Assembly: GCA_963589425.1 (NCBI GenBank)
Contig: CAVAKZ010000027.1
Location: forward strand, 1-38,230
Origin: CAKRJP01 sp963589425
GTDB taxonomy: Bacteria; Bacillota; Clostridia; Lachnospirales; Lachnospiraceae
Length of the DNA: 38,230 nucleotides
Direction of reading: 5' to 3'
Under the pieces are notes generated by a model, which did not search any database, was not told the DNA's origin, and saw only the letters and a program-made list of their open reading frames with translations. Made by a program: the position numbers and the translations under genes. Every line of letters starts with the position of its first letter. The stretch's first letter is position 1. Shown here piece after piece: positions 33,331 to 38,230 of this stretch.

Positions 33331-33368
33331 AGACAGAAGGCACCGGATGATTCCGATGCCTTCTGTCT
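33331..33368. terminator. intergenic hairpin between convergent genes
   Basis: AGACAGAAGGCA and TGCCTTCTGTCT pair over 12 bp with an additional GGA/TCC inside. Neither side has a T-run, so the termination strength is doubtful, but the placement between convergent stops fits a bidirectional terminator. Confidence 0.55.
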
Positions 33369-33411
33369 ACTATATAAGGATAAAGAAAAATATGCGCGTC
33401 GTCTACTTCAT

Positions 33412-34140
33412 TTACGCTGCCAAAACTCTTGATAAGAAAGTTCTGGTACGCTCTTCCTTCGGATCGCTAAATATTTCTTCTGGTTTTCCTTCTTCTACAA
33501 TATATCCATCTGCCATGAAAATCACACGGTCAGATACATCTCTTGCAAATCCCATTTCATGGGTTACCACGATCATGGTCATTCCTTCTTTTGCCAAAGA
33601 TTTCATAACTTCCAATACATCACCTACAAGCTCCGGATCCAGGGCTGATGTTGGCTCATCGAAGAGCAATGCTTTTGGTTCCATAGCCAAGGCTCTTGCA
33701 ATAGCAACACGCTGCTGCTGTCCACCAGATAATGTATTGGGATAAGCATTAGCTTTTTCTGCCATACCAACCTTTTCCAAAAGTTCCATAGCCAAAACTC
33801 TGGCCTCTGCCTTGGTGCAGTGTTTTGCCAAAACCGGCGCTAACATTACATTTTCAAGAACAGTCTTTAGAGGAAACAGATTAAATCTCTGGAATACCAT
33901 TCCCACTTCCTCCCGGAATCTACGGATGTCATAAGTTCTATCGGTAATAAAATCTCCCTGATAACTAATATCTCCACTTGTTGGAGTCTCTAACTGATTA
34001 ATGCATCGAAGGAAAGTACTTTTTCCGGAACCTGATGGTCCAATGATGGTGACTACTTCTCCCTCTTCCACATTTAAGCTAATGTCCTTTAATACTTCCA
34101 AATCTCCAAATTTTTTTGATAAATGTTCGACTTTTAACAT
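33412..34140 (-). CDS. polar amino acid ABC transporter ATP-binding protein
   Basis: ATPase of a polar amino-acid importer, 242 residues, GlnQ/ArtP-like. Walker A GPSGSGKST, Q-loop VFQRFNLFPLKTVLENV, signature LSGGQQQRVAIARALAM, Walker B ALLFDEPTSALDP and VTHEM are intact. The start is the ATG at 34140 (MLKVEHL), with GAGGTGA upstream; a GTG three codons earlier would overlap the ribosome-binding site. Five nt after the permease gene; last gene of the operon. Confidence 0.93.
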   Translation of the reverse strand: MLKVEHLSKKFGDLEVLKDISLNVEEGEVVTIIGPSGSGKSTFLRCINQLETPTSGDISYQGDFITDRTYDIRRFREEVGMVFQRFNLFPLKTVLENVMLAPVLAKHCTKAEARVLAMELLEKVGMAEKANAYPNTLSGGQQQRVAIARALAMEPKALLFDEPTSALDPELVGDVLEVMKSLAKEGMTMIVVTHEMGFARDVSDRVIFMADGYIVEEGKPEEIFSDPKEERTRTFLSRVLAA

Positions 34141-34145
34141 AAGTA

Positions 34146-34790
34146 TCACCTCATTTTTCTTTCTACTTGTTTCTGTATAATAATTAGAATTGATAATAAT
34201 ACCAAATAGAAGGCCGCGATTGTGGTATAAGTTGGTATCATCTTAAAACTTAAAGCTGCATAATTTTGTCCCATGTGGGTAATCTCATTTACTGCAATTA
34301 CGGACAAAAGGGCCGTATCCTTTACAGAGATAATAAACTGATTAAACAAGGCCGGCAGGGCAATTTTAAATGCCGGTGGAATAATGACATGAATCAAGGT
34401 CTGAGCTCCTGTCATTCCCAAAGACTTGGCAGCTTCCTTCTGTCCCGGATCAATTCCTAATAATGCTCCCTTTACAATTTCTGAAATAAATGCTCCTGAG
34501 TTAAGAGCAATAACGGCAATACCTACCGTTGTACTTTTTAGGTCTACACCTAAAAGTTTTGGGATAACGAAGTATCCATAAAGAGCCTGTACCATAAGAG
34601 GCGTTGCTCTGATTATCCAAATATATACGTTTGCAATTCCCTTAGTTACTGGGTTTTTCGCCTGTAAGGCATATCCACACAAACTTCCGATAACTGTACC
34701 AATAGCGATACCTACAACTGCAATCAACAAAGTGACTTTCAGTCCTTCAAATAACATCGGAAGCAGAACACTCAAAAAACTTAAATCCAT
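34146..34790 (-). CDS. polar amino acid ABC transporter permease
   Basis: 214 residues with about five membrane segments of the HisM/GlnP family. The conserved block ALNSGAFISEIVKGALLGIDPGQKEAAKSLG contains the EAA loop that docks on the ATPase. A single permease gene suggests a homodimeric channel. It lies 110 nt after the binding-protein gene; ATATCC-like sequence around the ATG at 34790 gives a GGATGAAGAA ribosome-binding site. Confidence 0.93.
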   Translation of the reverse strand: MDLSFLSVLLPMLFEGLKVTLLIAVVGIAIGTVIGSLCGYALQAKNPVTKGIANVYIWIIRATPLMVQALYGYFVIPKLLGVDLKSTTVGIAVIALNSGAFISEIVKGALLGIDPGQKEAAKSLGMTGAQTLIHVIIPPAFKIALPALFNQFIISVKDTALLSVIAVNEITHMGQNYAALSFKMIPTYTTIAAFYLVLLSILIIIQKQVERKMR

Positions 34791-34900
34791 ATTTCTTCAT
34801 CCTTTTCTATTCCCCCTCCCGTGAGAATCTCACGGGAAAGGTTATTTTTATTTTTATTTCTACTTCTGGGTTACAATAGATATTCTATTTTAATATTTAA

Positions 34901-35767
34901 TTATTCACACCATGTAGCATATAACTCATCTGTGTATCCTGTCTGAATCAGATACTGTACTGCCGCATTGATTTCATCGTAATACTCGCAATCCTTAGCA
35001 ATTGCTACACAATATGGAGCTTGTCCTTGGTTAAACTCATCTCCTACAACAGCTAACTTTGTATCTGTTGTAGTCTTAATGTAGAAGTTTGCTCCAGGAC
35101 CATCCTGAATAACCGCATCTACCTTGCCCTGCTCTAGTGACTCATAAGCAGTTGTAATAGTGTCATGAACCTCTAAGGTAGTATCCGGAAGATTCTTTGT
35201 TGCATATGTATGTGAAGCGGTTCCTTTCTCAACTGCAATGGTCTTTCCTGCAAGATCATCTACACTCTCAATTCCCTTGTCATCGTCTGTATTTACCATA
35301 ACAACCTGACCGGAATCACAGTAGATATCTGAGAAGTTCATTACTTCTTTTCTTTCATCTGTTGCACAAAGAGCTGCAGCTCCGATGTCAATCTTGTCCT
35401 CTGCAAGAGAAGTCGTTAATGCGGAATAATCCATTGCCTGAATCTCTCCGTCTTTGACTTCAAATCCAAGAATTTCCTGAAGCTTATTCAGAAGATCTAA
35501 GTCATATCCGATCAATGTACTTCCGTCATCATCATAATAAGTAAATGGTCCGAAAAGTCCGGTGGTTCCTACACTAAGTGTAACCCCTTCAAGAGATCCC
35601 TCAATGTCCTCCAGCTTTACTTCATCTGAACTTGATGAGGAAGCTGTGGATTCAGATGATGAACTTGAAGAGCTTGAAGAGCTATCATCAGAAGACGATC
35701 CACATCCAACTGCCATTGTTCCTACCATTGCGGTAGCCAGTAATACTGCCAAAACTTTTTTCTTCAT
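34901..35767 (-). CDS. amino acid ABC transporter substrate-binding lipoprotein
   Basis: 288 residues. Signal peptide 1-21 with lipobox AVGC (Cys22), a Ser-rich linker, then a periplasmic-binding-protein-like class II domain (SBP_bac_3): GTTGLFGPFTYYDDDGS, IGYDLDLLNKL, DIGAAALCATDERKE and the Asp-Ala-Val-Ile-Gln-Asp segment. It captures a polar amino acid for the adjacent permease and ATPase; which one is unknown. ATG at 35767 selected, as AAGGAGG is 8 nt upstream and the signal peptide then starts properly with MKKK; an open frame from 35851 would bury the signal. Preceded by a 190-nt leader with a terminator-like hairpin. Confidence 0.93.
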   Translation of the reverse strand: MKKKVLAVLLATAMVGTMAVGCGSSSDDSSSSSSSSSSESTASSSSSDEVKLEDIEGSLEGVTLSVGTTGLFGPFTYYDDDGSTLIGYDLDLLNKLQEILGFEVKDGEIQAMDYSALTTSLAEDKIDIGAAALCATDERKEVMNFSDIYCDSGQVVMVNTDDDKGIESVDDLAGKTIAVEKGTASHTYATKNLPDTTLEVHDTITTAYESLEQGKVDAVIQDGPGANFYIKTTTDTKLAVVGDEFNQGQAPYCVAIAKDCEYYDEINAAVQYLIQTGYTDELYATWCE

Positions 35768-35893
35768 ACTAAGATCCTCCTTATGCTTACGGTTTCGCAA
35801 GTTCTTTATCCATTCAGACGATTCATTCACACACAACCTTTTATTTCCCAAGAATTTCTATCGATTTAATAGGATTATTTCCTGGTATAAAAA

Positions 35894-35927
35894 TAGGCGC
35901 TGCAACTTTTTTCTGTTGCAACGCCTT
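35894..35927 (-). terminator. early terminator-like hairpin in the amino acid importer leader
   Basis: On the minus strand GGCGTTGCAAC pairs with GTTGCAGCGCC (one mismatch) over an 8-nt A-rich loop and is followed by TATTTTTAT. It sits about 30 nt after the predicted transcription start and about 130 nt before the binding-protein ATG, where an attenuator would be. No T-box or other known riboswitch fits into the 30 nt before it. Confidence 0.6.
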
Positions 35928-35961
35928 TGTTGTTTTCAATGTGCTCTCTGAACTTGCTATC

Positions 35962-35990
35962 ATAATACTCTTGGAAGAGACCGCGGTCAA
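35962..35990 (-). promoter_or_regulatory. promoter of the amino acid importer operon
   Basis: TTGACC (35985-35990), 17-bp spacer, TATTAT (35962-35967) on the minus strand. Overlaps the proximal operator site. Confidence 0.7.
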
Positions 35991-35991
35991 C
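35975..35991. promoter_or_regulatory. proximal operator copy on the importer promoter
   Basis: AAGAGAC CGCG GTC on the plus strand matches the distal copy in its left arm and centre but the right arm is degenerate (GTCAACT instead of GTCTCTT), where it merges with the -35. Binding here would block RNA polymerase. Confidence 0.5.
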
Positions 35992-36081
35992 TGTTATTTC
36001 TCACAAAACAGCCCATTTATTTACGGTTTTATTGGGTTATTTTGACATTTCATGCCGCTTTTATGTGGATTTTAGCTTTTT

Positions 36082-36099
36082 AAGAGACTGCGGTCTCTT
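36082..36099. promoter_or_regulatory. distal operator copy, perfect inverted repeat
   Basis: AAGAGAC and GTCTCTT with the 4-nt centre TGCG. It is about 107 bp (close to ten helical turns) from the proximal copy, a spacing suited to DNA looping. Also 38 bp upstream of the tRNA-Leu -35. Confidence 0.55.
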
Positions 36100-36136
36100 T
36101 GAACTTTGCACATTTTTCACAAAATTATTTTTTCCC

Positions 36137-36165
36137 TTGACAAATCCTTTACACTTCAGTATTAT
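36137..36165 (+). promoter_or_regulatory. tRNA-Leu promoter
   Basis: Consensus TTGACA (36137-36142), 17-bp spacer, TATTAT (36160-36165); 34 bp before the mature 5' end. The remaining 35768-36136 sequence holds only the importer promoter, operators and leader. Confidence 0.75.
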
Positions 36166-36199
36166 ATTACGTGCGGGTCGAAAACGGCCTGCAATTCAT

Positions 36200-36280
36200 G
36201 CGGATGTGGCGGAATTGGCAGACGCGCTAGACTTAGGATCTAGTGTCCCCGACGTGCAGGTTCAAGTCCTGTCATCCGCA
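36200..36280 (+). tRNA. tRNA-Leu (anticodon TAG)
   Basis: Class II tRNA with a long variable arm. Acceptor GCGGATG pairs with CATCCGC, anticodon stem CTAGA/TCTAG with loop CTTAGGA (TAG), T-loop GGTTCAAGTCC. The discriminator is A; CCA is not encoded. Reads CUA and probably other CUN codons. Confidence 0.95.
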
Positions 36281-36282
36281 TT

Positions 36283-36318
36283 AAAAAAGTCGTTAGATTT
36301 TATCTAACGACTTTTTTC
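36283..36318 (+). terminator. tRNA-Leu terminator, shared with the diguanylate cyclase gene
   Basis: AGTCGTTAGAT and ATCTAACGACT pair with flanking A-run and T-run, so it works in both directions; the stop codon of the convergent GGDEF gene (36304) lies inside the stem. Confidence 0.9.
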
Positions 36319-37542
36319 TTTTCTCTCTACTTTTCGCTTCTGCTTCCATTCATACATAGATTCATCTGCTTCTTTTATGGCAATCTCCATATCGTTAACT
36401 CCCGGTTCATAGGAACTGTATCCCACAGAAACCCAAGGAAGCAAGGGTTCTCTTTCTCTCCTCTTATCCAGTTGCCTAACAAAACGATGATTCAAGGATG
36501 ACATAAGCTCCTCGGTTAATCGTTCCTGGCAAGGAATAATTACACAGAATTCATCTCCACCGATACGATAACAAGAACCATAAAATCCAGATAATACATA
36601 AACTTCCCGCAGCACATCTGCAATGCACCTTAAGCACTTATCTCCAAATTGATGGCCATACTTGTCATTGATAGATTTGAAATCATCTACATCAAAAAAA
36701 AGCACCATTACCGGCTTACGCACGCTGTCAATACGACTTTCATAGCTTCTTCGATTCAGAAGCCCTGTAAGACCATCCCTAGCCTCAATAACCCCAGTAT
36801 AATACATATAAAAGAACAAGATCACCAAGGCCATAGAAATATAGGTGCAGTGAAGTGCACTACTAACCAAGCTAAATCCCATACCTGACACAAACAAAAG
36901 AATCATCATGAGCATCACCCAACGATTCTCTGTCTGATAGCGTTTAGAAAATCGACTGATCTCCCAAACATAATACAAGCCACAGCCTACATAAAACAGA
37001 ACATAAATCCAATACCACCCACCATGATGATAAATATTGGCTTTATCTACAAAAAAGATAAATCCTGTAAAACCGGAAAGGAGCTCTAAAACAGCATGTA
37101 AAGCCAAGAGTCGAAGAAGAACTACCTGAGCCTTCGTAAGAGTTTTATACCACTCTCTACAGCCCCATTTCGTCTTCTCTGAAGCTTGTCTCGAGGCTTG
37201 CGCCCCCTCCTTCTCTTGTACGTAATCCTTCTCTCCATGATAGGAATTATCTGTTTCCTCGGCTTCCTCAGAAACCACTCCTACAAAAAACACAATGATC
37301 AGTGGAATCAGAGAATGCTCTACAATTCTTGCAACAATATGCAGGCTTCGGAACTGAAGCGGTGCACCATTTAAAGTGACTCCCATCCATTCAGCGATAG
37401 CCGCCACAATAACCACCAAAACAATGCCAGAAAACTCCGTCTTCTTGTCTTGCTCTAAAAGGGCATTCCCTTGGATCATCATTCGAAGAGCTATCAATGC
37501 TACAACCGCAAAATATATGGTTGTGGTATACTGCAAATCCAT
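36304..37542 (-). CDS. membrane-bound diguanylate cyclase (GGDEF)
   Basis: Makes cyclic di-GMP from two GTP. 412 residues. The N-terminal 250 residues hold about seven to eight hydrophobic segments, interrupted by a charged cytoplasmic loop (EEAEETDNSYHGEKD region). The C-terminal GGDEF domain begins RDGLTGLLNRRSYE, has FFDVDDFKSINDKYGHQFGD and the active-site RIGGDEF. The RxxD inhibitory site five residues before GGDEF is absent, so product feedback at that site is unlikely. ATG at 37542 chosen for the GGGGAGA 7 nt upstream. Monocistronic, convergent with tRNA-Leu. Confidence 0.93.
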   Translation of the reverse strand: MDLQYTTTIYFAVVALIALRMMIQGNALLEQDKKTEFSGIVLVVIVAAIAEWMGVTLNGAPLQFRSLHIVARIVEHSLIPLIIVFFVGVVSEEAEETDNSYHGEKDYVQEKEGAQASRQASEKTKWGCREWYKTLTKAQVVLLRLLALHAVLELLSGFTGFIFFVDKANIYHHGGWYWIYVLFYVGCGLYYVWEISRFSKRYQTENRWVMLMMILLFVSGMGFSLVSSALHCTYISMALVILFFYMYYTGVIEARDGLTGLLNRRSYESRIDSVRKPVMVLFFDVDDFKSINDKYGHQFGDKCLRCIADVLREVYVLSGFYGSCYRIGGDEFCVIIPCQERLTEELMSSLNHRFVRQLDKRREREPLLPWVSVGYSSYEPGVNDMEIAIKEADESMYEWKQKRKVERKEKSR

Positions 37543-37692
37543 AATATCTCCCCTCAACACATCTAGATTTGTTGATCTATAAGGTAATTTTCATTTTTTT
37601 CAATAGTATTAGTTTAGCACGGCAAAACACTAAATTCAATTATCAGTTTCCTACGCTAGCAATTAATATTTCTGTTCAGTCATGCATATACA

Positions 37693-37729
37693 AAAAAAGA
37701 TCAGCAAGTAATCATACTTGCTGATCTTC
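37693..37729 (-). terminator. terminator of the tRNA operon
   Basis: AGATCAGCAAGTA and TACTTGCTGATCT, a 13-bp perfect stem with an ATCA-type loop, followed in the minus direction by TTTTTTTG, directly after tRNA-Lys. Upstream of it, 37543-37692 contains the diguanylate cyclase leader and no gene. Confidence 0.92.
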
Positions 37730-37731
37730 AG

Positions 37732-37804
37732 TGAGCGTGCGGGGATTCGAACCCCGGACAACTTGATTAAAAGTCAAGTGCTCTACCACCTGAGCTACAC
37801 GCCC
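37732..37804 (-). tRNA. tRNA-Lys (anticodon TTT)
   Basis: Minus strand acceptor GGGCGTG pairs with CACGCTC (one G-U), D arm AGCTCAGGTGGTAGAGC, anticodon arm CTTGA/TCAAG with loop CTTTTAA, T-loop GGTTCGAATCC. Discriminator A. Last tRNA of the operon. Confidence 0.96.
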
Positions 37805-37809
37805 ATAAA

Positions 37810-37881
37810 CTGGGCTAGCTGGATTCGAACCAGCGAATGCAGGAGTCAAAGTCCTGTGCCTTACCGCTTGGCGATAGCCCA
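37810..37881 (-). tRNA. tRNA-Gln (anticodon TTG)
   Basis: Minus strand acceptor TGGGCTA pairs with TAGCCCA, discriminator G, anticodon arm CAGGA/TCCTG with loop CTTTGAC, T-loop GGTTCGAATCC. The U1-A72 pair is usual for tRNA-Gln. Confidence 0.96.
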
Positions 37882-37901
37882 TCATCATTTTTTAAAGGAA
37901 A

Positions 37902-37976
37902 GGTGGGTAAAGGGACTCGAACCCTTGATATCCAGAACCACAATCTGGCGCGCTAACCAACTGCACCATACCCACC
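37902..37976 (-). tRNA. tRNA-His (anticodon GTG)
   Basis: Minus strand acceptor GTGGGTA pairs with TACCCAC, with an extra encoded G at the 5' end (G-1) opposite C73, the identity pair of tRNA-His. Anticodon arm CCAGA/TCTGG with loop TTGTGGT. Confidence 0.96.
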
Positions 37977-38046
37977 ATATTATGACTTATCGAACTATCT
38001 TATTTTGTCCAACTAAGTACCTTATTCAATTTTAGTGTGGTCCTAA

Positions 38047-38120
38047 CGAGCCTGGGGGGATTCGAACCCTCGACCTACGGCTTAGAAGGCCGTTGCTCTA
38101 TCCAGCTGAGCTACAGACTC
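38047..38120 (-). tRNA. tRNA-Arg (anticodon TCT)
   Basis: Minus strand acceptor GAGTCTG pairs with CAGGCTC (one U-G), anticodon arm ACGGC/GCCGT with loop CTTCTAA. The T stem reads GAGGG against CCCCC, leaving one A-C mismatch; otherwise the cloverleaf is complete. Reads AGA/AGG. Confidence 0.93.
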
Positions 38121-38177
38121 ACAAGACAGCTCTCATTAGAACTATACTTTTCTCAAGACCAAAAATGGCCTTAAGAA

Positions 38178-38230
38178 AGCGGGTGATGGGAATCGAACCC
38201 ACGTATCCAGCTTGGAAGGCTGGTGTTCTA
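38178..38230 (-). tRNA. tRNA-Gly (anticodon TCC), partial
   Basis: Minus strand. The 3' acceptor arm CACCCGC, T arm GTGGGTTCGATTCCCAT and the anticodon arm CCAGC/GCTGG with loop CTTCCAA are present. The 5' acceptor strand and most of the D arm lie beyond the right edge of the window. Confidence 0.93.

Noticed and set aside
36032..36307. Plus-strand ORF of 91 codons over tRNA-Leu
   Set aside because: Its second half (DVAELADALDLGS) is a translation of the tRNA-Leu gene, a common false call, and it has no ribosome-binding site.
37718..38035. Plus-strand ORF of 105 codons across the tRNA cluster
   Set aside because: It is the antisense reading of tRNA-Lys, Gln and His genes (RAGIRTPDN type), a well-known spurious ORF.
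1..38230. CRISPR arrays, insertion sequences, prophage genes
   Set aside because: No regularly spaced direct repeats of CRISPR length, transposase motifs (DDE, RuvC-like) or phage structural genes were seen in any frame.

Overview
The window looks like a chromosomal segment of a low-to-mid GC Gram-positive anaerobe of the Clostridia, most likely a Lachnospiraceae gut bacterium. The signs are strong AGGAGG ribosome-binding sites, TTGACA/TATAAT-type promoters, Sec lipoproteins with low-complexity Ser/Asp linkers, an 8Fe ferredoxin, a fused homocysteine methyltransferase/MTHFR and a TetM-like GTPase fused to a NYN nuclease. The genus cannot be told from the sequence. Most protein genes lie on the minus strand.

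Layout. 1-2.1 kb: guaA (GMP synthase) with its own promoter, then a small 2[4Fe-4S] ferredoxin. 2.1-8.3 kb: a complete phosphate operon, pstS-pstC-pstA-pstB-phoU-phoB-phoR, read leftward; its PstS appears circularly permuted. 8.5-9.4 kb: a divergent RlmI-like rRNA methyltransferase. 9.4-10.3 kb: a HAD phosphatase coupled to a 54-residue protein. 10.3-17.3 kb: an unusual accessory block of two paralogous calpain-like cysteine proteases. One is 1050 residues and looks intact. The other is split by a frameshift at a run of seven A. Between them is a 452-residue protein that may be GNAT-like with a YbjN-like tail. 17.6-18.5 kb: nth (endonuclease III) and an 82-residue conserved-looking protein. 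18.7-18.86 kb: three hairpins ending in a plus-strand terminator, a candidate small RNA. 18.9-24.9 kb: M18 aminopeptidase, FliB-like Cys-rich protein, EF-G/TetM-like GTPase with a C-terminal Rae1/YacP-type NYN domain, and a cytoplasmic parvulin.

25.0-26.8 kb: the Mg2+ transporter mgtE behind a 260-nt leader. The leader has a strong promoter, a 40-codon upstream ORF carrying a PDP..EP motif, a hairpin over that ORF's stop codon, and a hairpin that masks the mgtE ribosome-binding site. This is the best candidate in the window for an undescribed regulatory system. 26.8-31.3 kb: a Gld-like ABC exporter operon (ATPase, permease, GldG-like auxiliary protein, DUF4340 protein). 31.5-33.3 kb, plus strand: homocysteine S-methyltransferase/methylenetetrahydrofolate reductase. 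33.4-35.8 kb: a polar amino-acid ABC importer (binding lipoprotein, permease, ATPase) with two related inverted-repeat operators about 107 bp apart and an early terminator-like hairpin in its leader. 36.2 kb: tRNA-Leu(TAG) on the plus strand. 36.3-37.5 kb: a membrane diguanylate cyclase. 37.7 kb to the right edge: a leftward tRNA operon Gly(TCC)-Arg(TCT)-His(GTG)-Gln(TTG)-Lys(TTT), with Gly cut by the window edge.

All functional calls come from reading motifs by eye. No database search, structure prediction or alignment program was run.
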